NCBI RefSeq assembly: GCF_020194175.1
Contig: NZ_JADYVX010000015.1
Span: 1 to 64,000, forward strand
Direction of reading: 5' to 3'
DNA: 64,000 nucleotides
Source: Bradyrhizobium sp. BRP22
GTDB lineage: Bacteria; Pseudomonadota; Alphaproteobacteria; Rhizobiales; Xanthobacteraceae
This document shows, piece after piece, positions 1 through 9,550 of the stretch. The position numbers and the translations under genes were made by a program. The notes under the pieces are model-generated. The model had not been told where the DNA came from. It made no database searches and saw only the letters and a program-made list of their open reading frames with translations. Every line of letters begins with the position of its first letter. Within the stretch, counting starts at the first letter, position 1.

Positions 1-62
1 GCAATGGACGCTGCGCACCCTCCCCCGCAAGCAAGCGGGAGAGGGAGCGCAGCGTCCATTGC
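1..62. repeat. REP-like palindrome at window start
   Basis: A perfect 16-bp inverted repeat (bases 1-16 and 47-62) flanks an inner hairpin of the CCCTC..CCCGC / GCGGGAGAGGG kind. The same inner motif recurs near 31.1-31.25 kb, so this looks like one copy of a dispersed palindromic element rather than coding sequence. Its left side may run beyond the window. Confidence 0.7.
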
Positions 63-157
63 GGATGCCATGCCCCCCCCCGGGAATTGGGGTTGGATGA
101 CACCTCGAAATTGGCTACTAGTTTGGCGCCGAGACGTTCGGACTTTCGGGGACGGAA

Positions 158-919
158 ATGACTTATTGCTGCGGAATCCTGGTGCGCGACGGGCTCGTCA
201 TGATCGCCGACACCCGCACCAATGCCGGTCTCGACAATGTCTCGACCTTCCGCAAATTGCACATCTTCTCCCAGCCGGGCGAGCGGATCATGGCGGTCGC
301 CAGTGCCGGCAATCTCGCGATCAGCCAGTCGGTGCTGTCGACGCTGACGGAGGGCATGGAAGACCCTGAAACCGGGGACGTCGAGACGCTCCTGAACGCG
401 CCGACCATGTTCCAGGCCGCGCAACGCATCGGCCGCGCCATTCGCGCGGTGCACGCGACCGAAGGCGAGGCATTGAAGTCGGAAGATGTCTCTTTCGACG
501 TTTCATTCCTGTTCGGCGGCCAGATCAAGGGCTCCCGGATGCGGTTGTTCATGATCTACACCGCCGGCAACTTCATCGAATGCACCACCGACACGCCCTA
601 CCTGCAGATCGGCGAGCACAAATACGGCAAGCCGGTGCTCGACCGCGCCATGCATTACGACGTCGAGCTCTACGAGGCGCTGAAGACCGGGCTGATCTCG
701 ATGGATTCGACGATGCGCTCCAATCTCGGCGTCGGCCTGCCGATCGATGTGCTGGTGGTGCGCAACGATGCCTGCGAGGCCGATCTCAATCACCGGATCG
801 AGGCGGGCGAACCGTATTTCCACGATCTTCGCTCGCGCTGGTCGGCGGCGCTCCGCGCGGCGCATCAGAACATCCCGAGACCGCCCTACAAGACCGAAAC
901 CGAAACCAAGAAGCAATAA
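158..919 (+). CDS. Anbu-type proteasome-like peptidase
   Basis: This is a 253-residue protein of the Anbu (ancestral beta subunit) branch of the proteasome/HslV superfamily, an N-terminal-nucleophile hydrolase. After Met removal the N-terminus is Thr (MTYCCG), the expected nucleophile. It is followed by the ADTRTNAG motif (Asp18) and FRKL (Lys33), which match the Thr-Asp-Lys catalytic set. The start fits a GGGGACGGAA ribosome site just upstream. In other bacteria Anbu sits with alpha-E, ATP-grasp and transglutaminase genes. None lies downstream here, and upstream is outside the window. The substrate is unknown. The family call is firm from the N-terminal motif. Confidence 0.9.
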   Translation: MTYCCGILVRDGLVMIADTRTNAGLDNVSTFRKLHIFSQPGERIMAVASAGNLAISQSVLSTLTEGMEDPETGDVETLLNAPTMFQAAQRIGRAIRAVHATEGEALKSEDVSFDVSFLFGGQIKGSRMRLFMIYTAGNFIECTTDTPYLQIGEHKYGKPVLDRAMHYDVELYEALKTGLISMDSTMRSNLGVGLPIDVLVVRNDACEADLNHRIEAGEPYFHDLRSRWSAALRAAHQNIPRPPYKTETETKKQ

Positions 920-932
920 GGACAAGGAAACA

Positions 933-1691
933 ATGGCCGAGGCAGGAAAGAGAATAGCTGTGGTCACCGGCGCCGGCACCGGCGTCGGGCGCGCCGCATC
1001 GCTGGCGCTGATCAATGCCGGCTTCACCGTGGTGCTTGTCGGCCGCCGGCTGGAACTGCTGCAGGAGACGCAGAAGCTCGGCGGCGACGCCAGCAAGAGC
1101 CTTTGCGTCCAGGCCGACATGACCGATCCCGGCTCGATCGCGGCCCTGTTCGCCAAGGTGACGGACACCTATGGCCGGCTCGACCTGCTCTTCAACAATG
1201 CCGGCATGGGCGCGCCGCCGGTGAATTTCGAGGATTTGCCGCTGGCGCAATGGCAGGCGGTGGTGAACACCAACCTCACCGGCCCCTTCCTGTGCACCCA
1301 GCACGCGTTCCGCATCATGAAGGACCAGACCCCGCGCGGCGGGCGCATCATCAACAACGGCTCGATCTCGGCGCACGCGCCGCGGCCGTTCTCCGCCGCC
1401 TACACCGCGACCAAGCACGCGATCACCGGCCTCACCAAGGCGTCCAATCTCGACGGCCGCATGTACGACATCGCGGTCGGCCAGATCGACATCGGCAATG
1501 CCGCAACCCCGATGACTGATCGCATGGTCGACGGCGTGCTGCAGCCCGACGGCCGCAAGATGCCGGAGCCGCGGATGGATGCGAAGGCGGTCGGCGACGC
1601 TGTGGCCTACATGGCTGGCCTGCCGCTCGATGCCAACGTGCTGTTCATGACTGTCATGGCCAGCAAGATGCCGTTCGTGGGACGGGGCTAA
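933..1691 (+). CDS. SDR-family oxidoreductase
   Basis: A 252-residue classical short-chain dehydrogenase/reductase. The N-terminal TGAGTGVGRA motif is the glycine-rich NAD(P)-binding turn, NNAG follows in the middle, and the catalytic set is Ser (GSISAH) with YTATK. The start at 933 lies 13 bases after the Anbu stop, with AAGGAAA before it, so the two genes are probably co-transcribed. Longer in-frame reading back into the Anbu gene is rejected because homology begins at this ATG. The substrate cannot be deduced. Confidence 0.9.
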   Translation: MAEAGKRIAVVTGAGTGVGRAASLALINAGFTVVLVGRRLELLQETQKLGGDASKSLCVQADMTDPGSIAALFAKVTDTYGRLDLLFNNAGMGAPPVNFEDLPLAQWQAVVNTNLTGPFLCTQHAFRIMKDQTPRGGRIINNGSISAHAPRPFSAAYTATKHAITGLTKASNLDGRMYDIAVGQIDIGNAATPMTDRMVDGVLQPDGRKMPEPRMDAKAVGDAVAYMAGLPLDANVLFMTVMASKMPFVGRG

Positions 1692-1716
1692 TTCTTCCCC
1701 GCGCACCGCTCCCAGA

Positions 1717-1954
1717 CCCTCATGGTGAGGAGGCGCGCAGCGCCGTCTCGAACCATGAGGCCCTAATCTCGCCCGCGGCCCATCCTTCGAGACGCTTGCT
1801 GCCCAAGCTCCTCAGGATGGGGCGGTGAACGGGCTGGCTTTGCCAAACCCTCATGGTGAGGAGCCGCGCAGCGGCGTCTCGAACCATGAGGCCCCGATCT
1901 CGCCCGCAGCCCATCCTTCGAGACGCCGCGCAAGTGCGGCTCCTCAGGATGAGG
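1717..1954. repeat. Two direct copies of a ~105-bp intergenic palindromic repeat
   Basis: Copies at about 1717-1822 and 1848-1954 (131-bp period) each begin CCCTCATGGTGAGGAG and end CTCCTCAGGATG. The two ends are near inverted complements, so each copy could fold into a long hairpin. The internal CGTCTCGAACCATGAGGCCC and CCCATCCTTCGAGACGC stretches agree almost base for base. It separates the SDR gene from the transporter gene. Confidence 0.8.
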
Positions 1955-2064
1955 TTGAGTGCGCGGAGATCGACAGATCCACAACAGAAGAAGTTCACCG
2001 CCCCGAACGAACCGGCATTGCACTTGCAGATCGTGCTGCCATAATCGTTCGGGAGTTTTGTGGA

Positions 2065-3315
2065 ATGTTACAACTGCAATCGGCGTTCGGCGTGGTGGCG
2101 CTACTGGCGATCGCCTGGGCGTTCAGCGAGAAACACGGCGCCGTATCGATCCGGCAGGCGATCGTCGGACTTGCGGTTACCGTCGTCACGGCGCTGGTGC
2201 TGATCAAGGTGCCGCTGGTCGCCAGCGCGTTCGGCGCGATCAACGAGGCCGTCGGCGTCATCGCCGCCGCCTCGCGCGCCGGCACTTCCTTCGTGTTCGG
2301 CTATCTCGGCGGCGCGCCGCTGCCGTTCGATCTCAAGGCACCGGGCGCGGACTTCATCCTCGCCTTCCAGGCGCTGCCGATCGTGCTGGTCATGAGCGTG
2401 CTGACCACGCTGCTGTTCCATTGGCGCGTGCTGCCGCCGATCGTGCGCGGCATGGCCTGGCTGCTGGAGCGGACGCTCGGCGTCGGCGGCGCAGTCGGGC
2501 TCTCCACCGCCGCCAACATCTTCCTCGGCATGGTGGAAGCGCCGCTGTTCATCCGGCCCTATCTTGCCAAGCTCACCCGCGCCGAACTGTTCCTGGTGAT
2601 GACGGGCGGCATGGCCGGAATCGCCGGCACCGTGCTGGTGCTCTACGCCACGCTGCTGGCGCCGCTGATCCCGGATGCAGCGGCGCATTTTGTCATCGCC
2701 TCCGTCCTCGGGGCGCCGGCGGCGATTCTGGTCAGCCTGATCATGGTGCCGGAGACATCAGAGCAGCGCACCGGCGGCCTGCTGGCCGATCCCGAGATGC
2801 ACGCGTCCTCGACGATGGATGCCATCGTCAAGGGTACCGCGGCCGGGCTCGAACTGCTGCTCAACATCGTCGCGATGCTGCTCGTGCTGGTGGCCCTGGT
2901 CTATCTCGTCAATGCGATCCTGGGGATCCTGCCGGAGATCGGCGGCGCCAGGATCTCCTTGCAGCGGCTGCTTGGCTACGTCATGGCGCCGGTGTGCTGG
3001 CTGATGGGCCTGCCGTGGTCGCAGGCCCTCACTGCCGGCAGCCTGATGGGCACCAAGACCGTGCTGAACGAATTGATCGCCTATGTCGATCTGTCGAAAC
3101 TTCCGGCCGACGCGCTCGATCCGCGTTCGCGCCTGATCATGCTCTACGCGATGTGCGGCTTCGCCAATTTCGCCAGCCTCGGCATCATGATCGGCGGCCT
3201 CAACACGATGGCGCCGACGCGGCGCGAGGAGATCAATGCACTCGGGCTGAAGTCGATCGTATCGGGCACGCTGACGACCTGCCTGATGGGCGCGATCGTG
3301 GGGGTGTTGACGTAG
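2065..3315 (+). CDS. nupC: NupC/CNT-family nucleoside transporter
   Basis: A 416-residue inner-membrane protein of the concentrative nucleoside transporter family, which imports nucleosides with H+ or Na+. It has hydrophobic segments throughout and typical family sequences such as the GTSFVFGYLG region, the STAANIFLGMVEAPLFIRPY segment and the later GSLMGTKTVLNE segment, where the two re-entrant hairpins and substrate-contacting residues lie. The frame is open upstream to 1825, but that part is repeat DNA, so the ATG at 2065 is taken as the start. Length is normal for bacterial CNTs. The repeat separates it from its neighbours, so it is probably monocistronic. Confidence 0.88.
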   Translation: MLQLQSAFGVVALLAIAWAFSEKHGAVSIRQAIVGLAVTVVTALVLIKVPLVASAFGAINEAVGVIAAASRAGTSFVFGYLGGAPLPFDLKAPGADFILAFQALPIVLVMSVLTTLLFHWRVLPPIVRGMAWLLERTLGVGGAVGLSTAANIFLGMVEAPLFIRPYLAKLTRAELFLVMTGGMAGIAGTVLVLYATLLAPLIPDAAAHFVIASVLGAPAAILVSLIMVPETSEQRTGGLLADPEMHASSTMDAIVKGTAAGLELLLNIVAMLLVLVALVYLVNAILGILPEIGGARISLQRLLGYVMAPVCWLMGLPWSQALTAGSLMGTKTVLNELIAYVDLSKLPADALDPRSRLIMLYAMCGFANFASLGIMIGGLNTMAPTRREEINALGLKSIVSGTLTTCLMGAIVGVLT

Positions 3316-3326
3316 ATCACCCCACC

Positions 3327-3411
3327 CGTCATTGCGAGCGTAGCGAAGCAATCCATTTCGCGGCTTGCGGAGACATGGATTGCTTCGTCGCTTTCGCTCC
3401 TCGCAATGACG
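3327..3411. repeat. Palindromic repeat, TCATTGCGAGC family
   Basis: An 85-bp element opening CGTCATTGCGAGCG and closing with its complement GCTCCTCGCAATGACG, with inner arms AAGCAATCCAT / ATGGATTGCTT. It lies between the convergent transporter and cupin genes. The same family recurs at 42531-42615 and, degraded, at 49488-49560. A half-copy of the CCGGAATGAC family follows at about 3425-3441. Confidence 0.85.
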
Positions 3412-3452
3412 GCGAACCACGCGCTACGCGCGCCCCGGAATGACAGCGAGGA

Positions 3453-3986
3453 TTACGTCGTCAACTCCACCGTCTTGAACTCGGCCGGCAGGATGATCTC
3501 GAGCAGCTCGACGTCGTCGGAATAGTCGAGGATCATGTGCTTGATCTTCGGTGGCTGCGTCCAGGCGCTGCCCTGCTGCATCAGCGTCTCGCCCTGCCCT
3601 TCCATGTAGGTCTTCACCCAGCCCTTGAGCACATAGACCATCTGGAACTCAATGTCATGGTAATGCAGCTTCGAGACGTCCTCCGGATTGCACGGTCCGA
3701 CCAGCCGGATCACATGCGCCTGCGCGAGGCCATGCGTGGCGTCGGCAATGCCGAGATCGCGATACTTGGCGTAGGCGCGCAAGCCGTCGGCCTTGAAATC
3801 TTCTTCGCGATGATGGCTGACAGCGATGCGCTGCTTCGGCCGCGCCTTGTGCGCCGCCTTGGACACGCGGCCCTTCGACTTGATCGCCTTGCGGGCAGTG
3901 GATTTGGCGGCGGTCTTGTGGCCCGTCCACTTCTTCCGGACTGCCAACTTGGCTGCCGGTCTTGATGCCGCCTTCTGCTTGGCCAT
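3453..3986 (-). CDS. Cupin-domain protein with Lys/Ala/Arg-rich N-terminal tail
   Basis: A 177-residue protein in two parts. Residues 1-60 are rich in Lys, Ala and Arg (AAKSTARKAIKSKG), resembling histone H1/alanine-lysine DNA-binding tails. Residues about 70-177 form a single cupin beta-barrel: LHYHDIEFQMVYVLKGWVKTYMEGQGE carries metal-ligand-like His, His and Glu, followed by the second motif PPKIKHMILDYSDDVELLEI. The start is ATG. It lies between a repeat and a Usg-family gene in the same orientation. Substrate and partner are unknown. The tail may bind nucleic acid, which is inference. Confidence 0.75.
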   Translation of the reverse strand: MAKQKAASRPAAKLAVRKKWTGHKTAAKSTARKAIKSKGRVSKAAHKARPKQRIAVSHHREEDFKADGLRAYAKYRDLGIADATHGLAQAHVIRLVGPCNPEDVSKLHYHDIEFQMVYVLKGWVKTYMEGQGETLMQQGSAWTQPPKIKHMILDYSDDVELLEIILPAEFKTVELTT

Positions 3987-4076
3987 GGCCTGCCTCCCTG
4001 TTGCAGACGCCCGCGACGCGGACGCGTCCGGGAAACGTTACCACTGTTCCACCCGCCGGCAATCGGTCTTGGCGTC

Positions 4077-4367
4077 TCAGTGCAACCGGAAGACGCCGTC
4101 GACGGCGCGCAGCTCCGCCGGCTTGATCAGCTTGGAATGCGCGACGGTCACCGAATGCAGCGGCCCCTCGAGCTTCTCCTGCCAGAACGCGAGGAAATCC
4201 TGCAGCGCCGGGAATTTCGGGAAGAGATCATAGTTCTGCCAGACATAGGTCTGCAGCAGCGAAGGGTGGTCCGGCATTCGGTAGAGGATCTGTGCCGTCG
4301 TCAGCCCGTAACCCAGCATCTGCTTCCGGAAATCGTCGGAAGCAACCCCACCAACCCGCGAGACCAT
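4077..4367 (-). CDS. Usg-family protein
   Basis: A 96-residue protein matching the alphaproteobacterial Usg-like family, known from its place near tryptophan genes; its function is not established. Visible features are YGLTTAQILYRMPDHPSLLQTYVWQNYDLFPKFPALQDFL and a C-terminal basic/polar part. The start is set at 4367 because AAAGGAGGT lies 7 bases before this ATG. A longer start at 4397 would include that ribosome site inside the gene. It is transcribed away from groES. Confidence 0.78.
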   Translation of the reverse strand: MVSRVGGVASDDFRKQMLGYGLTTAQILYRMPDHPSLLQTYVWQNYDLFPKFPALQDFLAFWQEKLEGPLHSVTVAHSKLIKPAELRAVDGVFRLH

Positions 4368-4515
4368 ATGCCAACCTCCTTTTGCGAAGGAGCGCATTCA
4401 CGGGATGGCTTTCCTGCCGGAGCCACCCCGGCGGAGATGCGCTCACATGAGAGAAATGTGACGCATGCGATCAACGTATCACAAGCCTAAATGTTTAGTG
4501 GGCTGTTGAAAAATC

Positions 4516-4540
4516 GTGCGCTAGCAGCAACTTAGCGCAC
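4516..4540. repeat. 8-bp perfect inverted repeat upstream of groES
   Basis: GTGCGCTA (4516-4523) and TAGCGCAC (4533-4540) are perfect complements separated by 9 bases. They lie in the divergent Usg/groES gap of about 390 bases. The 9-base spacer equals that of the CIRCE element downstream, but the arms differ. It could be an operator or a transcript hairpin. The rest of the gap, apart from the promoter and CIRCE, shows nothing I can name. Confidence 0.4.
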
Positions 4541-4640
4541 CTGCTAATACGGACCTCGCCGGCCGCCCCGAGCCAGATTAATGATGATAATCGATACCGG
4601 CAGGCGGCGATTTCGACTGCCAATTTTTCTGCTACAAGCC

Positions 4641-4669
4641 CTTGCCCCCAAGCAAAGTCTGGCCTATTT
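4641..4669 (+). promoter_or_regulatory. Candidate RpoH-type promoter for groESL
   Basis: CTTGCC at 4641-4646 and CTATTT at 4664-4669 are 17 bases apart, resembling alphaproteobacterial sigma-32 promoters (CTTG, 17-18 bases, CYTATNT). It lies immediately upstream of the CIRCE operator, so transcription would start near the operator. This is motif evidence only. Confidence 0.4.
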
Positions 4670-4683
4670 CCATCGCGGCTGGT

Positions 4684-4710
4684 CTGGCACTCGCTGGATC
4701 AGACTGCTAA
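4684..4710 (+). promoter_or_regulatory. CIRCE operator (HrcA binding site)
   Basis: CTGGCACTC, 9 bases, then GACTGCTAA matches the consensus TTAGCACTC-N9-GAGTGCTAA at 15 of 18 arm positions with the exact spacer. It ends 44 bases before groES. HrcA with GroEL normally represses through this element, so groESL here is probably under HrcA control. Confidence 0.8.
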
Positions 4711-4754
4711 CACTCCAGAATTCTACAGCATCCAGAATAGCTTAGGAGGACTGC

Positions 4755-5069
4755 ATGAGTTTCCGTCCGCTTCACGACCGCGTCGTGGTCAAGCGCATCG
4801 ACGCCGAAGAGAAGACTGCAGGCGGCATCATCATCCCAGACACTGCCAAGGAAAAGCCCTCCCAGGGCGAAGTCGTCGCCGTCGGCCCCGGTGGCCGCGA
4901 CGAGGCCGGCAAGCTGGTCCCGATCGACCTCAAGGTTGGCGATCGCGTGCTGTTCGGCAAGTGGTCGGGCACCGAGGTCAAGATCGACGGCCAGGAGCTC
5001 CTGATCATGAAGGAAAGCGACATCATGGGCGTCCTCGACGTCACCGCTTCCAAGAAGAAGGCCGCCTAA
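4755..5069 (+). CDS. groES: Co-chaperonin GroES
   Basis: A 104-residue GroES that forms the heptameric lid of the GroEL folding chamber in the cytoplasm. It begins MSFRPLHDRVVVKRID; the mobile-loop region is EEKTAGGIIIPDTAKEKP, and the roof and barrel follow (GEVVAVGPG, GDRVLFGKWSGTEVKIDGQELLIMKESDIMGV). An AGGAGG ribosome site precedes the ATG. It forms an operon with groEL 40 bases downstream, behind a CIRCE site. Rhizobia often hold several groESL copies; whether this is the housekeeping copy cannot be decided here. Confidence 0.98.
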   Translation: MSFRPLHDRVVVKRIDAEEKTAGGIIIPDTAKEKPSQGEVVAVGPGGRDEAGKLVPIDLKVGDRVLFGKWSGTEVKIDGQELLIMKESDIMGVLDVTASKKKAA

Positions 5070-5109
5070 GGCTCTCCCTCCCGGATAAATCCCTCAAGGA
5101 AAAACTCAC

Positions 5110-6750
<1,641 letters not shown>

Positions 6751-6783
6751 GGTCCGCGTCGCTTCAAGCGATCTACGAGATGC

Positions 6784-6817
6784 AAAACCCCGGCAGCAAT
6801 GCCGGGGTTTTTGTTTT
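6784..6817 (+). terminator. Rho-independent terminator of groESL
   Basis: AAAACCCCGGC (6784-6794), a 6-base loop AGCAAT, then GCCGGGGTTTT (6801-6811) and a T-rich tail make a classical intrinsic terminator 34 bases after groEL. A close copy of this 52-bp region lies at 10847-10898. Confidence 0.9.
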
Positions 6818-6898
6818 GGCATATAGTCATGGACACTCTTGTGGAAACTTACGGCGTGGCGCAGGCGTTGTTACGACACGCCAATGCTGGAGATGGGC

Positions 6899-8086
6899 AT
6901 GGTCAAAAAACGCATCGGCATTCTCACCGGCGGCGGCGACGTCCCCGGCCTCAACGCGGTGATCAAGAGTGTGACTTATCGCGGCAGTGAGGACGACATC
7001 GAGGTCGCCGGTCTCCGCCGTGGTTGGGAGGCCCTCACGCACCTGAACCTCGACGACCCGGCCAGCAGGTCGCACTACATCATCCCGCTGAACCGTGAAA
7101 ACACCCGCATTATCGACCGACGCGGCGGCACCGTGCTGCATTCGAGCCGTACCAATCCGTCCAAAATGAAAAAGCTGCCCGACCATCTGGTCGGCGGCGA
7201 CTTTCCGGTCTCCCAGAGTACCAAGGGAGGCATCGCAACCAAGACGTGGGACCTCACCGGCCAGGTGCTGGCGAACCTCTCGGGGCTCGGCATCGAACAC
7301 CTGATCGCGATCGGCGGCGACGACACGCTCAGTTACGCGGGCATGCTCAACGACCTCGGCGTCAAGATCATCGCCATTCCGAAGACGATGGACAATGATG
7401 TTCGCAACACCGAGTATTGTATCGGCTTCTCGACCGCCATCACCCGCGCCAGCGACGCCATCCAGCGGCAGCGCACAACGGTCGGCTCGCACGAGCGCAT
7501 CGGCATTTTCCGCGTCTTTGGCCGCGATGCCGGATTCACGGCGCTCTTCACCGCATACGCCACCTCGATACGGTGCGTCATCCCGGAGTACAAGGTCGAT
7601 CTCGACAAGCTGATCCGGTTGCTGGTCGAGGAGAAGCGCACCAACCCAAGCAATTACGCACTGGTCGTGCTCAGCGAGGGCGCCGCGTGGGAGGGCTACA
7701 AGGTGCAGGAATACGGCGAGCCTGACGCCTACGGTCACCGCAAGAAAGCCAGCGTGGCGGAATCGCTCGCTGACGAGATCAAGCGGCGCGTCGGCGAGGA
7801 AACCATCACCTCCGACCTCACTTACGATCTGCGTTCGGGCGATCCGGACTTCATGGACAAGCTCGTAGCCCTGACGTTCGGCAACATGGCTTACGATGCC
7901 ATCCTGGAAAATAAGACCGGCCTCATGTCCGCGCTGGTGGAGGGCCGCTACGACCTCGTACCGATACCCGATGCCAAGCTCGGGCCACGCAAGCTGGACG
8001 TCGCCAGCACATACAACACCGAGCGTTATCGTCCCATCTACGCAAACAAGCGCGGGCTGCCGATCTTTCTCAACCGCGCGTCATAG
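6899..8086 (+). CDS. Phosphofructokinase, PPi-dependent type by motif
   Basis: A 395-residue member of the phosphofructokinase A family, converting fructose-6-phosphate to fructose-1,6-bisphosphate. Motifs are GGGDVPGLN (residues 11-19), GGDDT (139-143) and PKTMDND (161-167). In ATP enzymes the second motif is GGDG and a glycine occupies the position of Lys162. Asp at 142 and Lys at 162 are the marks of pyrophosphate-dependent enzymes, so a reversible PPi-PFK is inferred. The start at 6899 has GGAG 6 bases before it; in-frame starts at 6884 and 6893 are possible. It lies 181 bases before an FBP aldolase/phosphatase gene, giving a two-gene glycolysis/gluconeogenesis unit. Confidence 0.87.
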   Translation: MVKKRIGILTGGGDVPGLNAVIKSVTYRGSEDDIEVAGLRRGWEALTHLNLDDPASRSHYIIPLNRENTRIIDRRGGTVLHSSRTNPSKMKKLPDHLVGGDFPVSQSTKGGIATKTWDLTGQVLANLSGLGIEHLIAIGGDDTLSYAGMLNDLGVKIIAIPKTMDNDVRNTEYCIGFSTAITRASDAIQRQRTTVGSHERIGIFRVFGRDAGFTALFTAYATSIRCVIPEYKVDLDKLIRLLVEEKRTNPSNYALVVLSEGAAWEGYKVQEYGEPDAYGHRKKASVAESLADEIKRRVGEETITSDLTYDLRSGDPDFMDKLVALTFGNMAYDAILENKTGLMSALVEGRYDLVPIPDAKLGPRKLDVASTYNTERYRPIYANKRGLPIFLNRAS

Positions 8087-8266
8087 CTGGCAAGTGGTGG
8101 CCCCATCGCCGGCATAGCCGTCTGCTGCGGTGCGTCGCAAGCGGCACGGGCTTTCCTTGGAACCTAACGCAACATCGGACGTTCTTTCCGCCCAATGAGC
8201 AGCGCCGTCGCCCCGGCGCAGCAAGCGCCGAGGCGGAGGCGCTGCGTTGCGCGGGGAGAAATGCTC

Positions 8267-9412
8267 ATGAGACTCACCCTTTCGGTCATCAAGGCTGACA
8301 TAGGCTCCGTCGGCGGGCATACCAAACCGTCTGCACGCATGATGGCGAAAGTCGAGGACGAGGTCGCAAAGGCGATCGACAAAGATCTCTTGATCGACGG
8401 TTTCGTCCGCCACACCGGCGACGACATTGCGATCATCATGTCGCATGTGCGGGGTGAAGGAAGCCCCGAGGTCCATCAATTCGCCTGGAAGACCTTTCTC
8501 GCCGCCACCGCGGTCGCGAAGACCTCCGGGCTTTACGGCGCCGGCCAGGATCTTCTCGTCGACGCACCTTCCGGAAACGTTCGCGGCGCCGGCCCGGCCG
8601 TCGCGGAGCTCAGTTTCGACCACAGCCTCTCGGGCGTAAGACCCGCGGAGTCCTTCATGGTGTTCGCCGCCGATAAATGCGGCCCCGGTGCTTACAACCT
8701 GCCGCTTTACCTCGCCTTTGCCGATCCCATGTATTGCGCCGGGCTGATGCTGCCCCCGATGATCAAGGGATTCCGTTTCCATGTGATCGACATGGACCAC
8801 ACGGCTGGCGACAGCATCATTGAACTCGACGCGCCCGCGGACGGCTATCATATCGCCGCGCTGCTCCGCGACAACGAGCGCTTTGGCATTGATCGCATCG
8901 TTTCTCGAACGCATGGCGAGGTCGCTGCGGCCGTCTCGGCGCAGCGTCTTCACTCGATCGCAGGCAAGTACACCGGCAAGGACGACCCGGTTGCGATCAT
9001 CAGGAATCAAGGGATTTTCCCGGCCCCGGAAGAAATCGTCTCGCCTTTCGCCAAGGCGCACTTCGTAGGCGGCGATGCACGCGGCTCGCACGTGATGCCG
9101 TTGATGCCCGTGCCGCTTAACACAGCGGTGACGGGTATGTACTGCCTGCCGATTGTTTCTTGCGTCGGCTTCTCGATCGACAAGGCAGGTCGATTTTCCG
9201 AATCTTATACCGATTTCTTCGATAATCCGGCGTGGGACGAGGTCCGCCGGCAAGCCCAGCGCAAGGCTATCGAGATGCGCAGCCAAGGCTGGTCGGGCGC
9301 CGCGATGCTGCCCTACTCCGAGCTGGAGTATGGCGGCTTCCGCGACACCGTGTCCGCGCTGTTGGAGCGTTTCCGCCTACGCAAGGAGCGCAAGCCGGAG
9401 GCGGCCGAATAG
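8267..9412 (+). CDS. Archaeal-type fructose-1,6-bisphosphate aldolase/phosphatase (FBPase class V)
   Basis: A 381-residue protein of the bifunctional FBP aldolase/phosphatase family, which joins triose phosphates and dephosphorylates the product to fructose-6-phosphate. The N-terminus MRLTLSVIKADIGSVGGH places metal ligands Asp11 and His18 at the family's usual positions, followed by GDD (52-53) and GQD (93-95). The aldolase site YTGKDDP (Tyr235, Lys238 as Schiff base, Asp239-240) and a late Glu-Tyr (354-355) are also present, so both activities look intact. This numbering supports the start at 8267 over 8195 or 8261. The family is typical of archaea and deep-branching bacteria, so transfer is plausible. 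Confidence 0.9.
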   Translation: MRLTLSVIKADIGSVGGHTKPSARMMAKVEDEVAKAIDKDLLIDGFVRHTGDDIAIIMSHVRGEGSPEVHQFAWKTFLAATAVAKTSGLYGAGQDLLVDAPSGNVRGAGPAVAELSFDHSLSGVRPAESFMVFAADKCGPGAYNLPLYLAFADPMYCAGLMLPPMIKGFRFHVIDMDHTAGDSIIELDAPADGYHIAALLRDNERFGIDRIVSRTHGEVAAAVSAQRLHSIAGKYTGKDDPVAIIRNQGIFPAPEEIVSPFAKAHFVGGDARGSHVMPLMPVPLNTAVTGMYCLPIVSCVGFSIDKAGRFSESYTDFFDNPAWDEVRRQAQRKAIEMRSQGWSGAAMLPYSELEYGGFRDTVSALLERFRLRKERKPEAAE

Positions 9413-9550
9413 AGAGTGCTGGACTATAAAGGTCGTGCTGCGATGGCAAGCGTCGCACGGCAAGCCATGCTCAAAGTGCGCATCGATCGAAAATCGAGTA
9501 TTGTGGCGGGCAGCGGTCCGTGAGAGGCCGCGTGCTTTTGGGAGAACGCC

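Noticed and set aside
4..369. Forward frame of 121 codons at the window start
   Set aside because: It overlaps a repeat and the Anbu gene in another frame; composition is shadow-like and no family is seen.
4500..4520. GGGCTGTTGAAAAA resembling an insertion sequence end
   Set aside because: There is no partner end, transposase or target duplication nearby.
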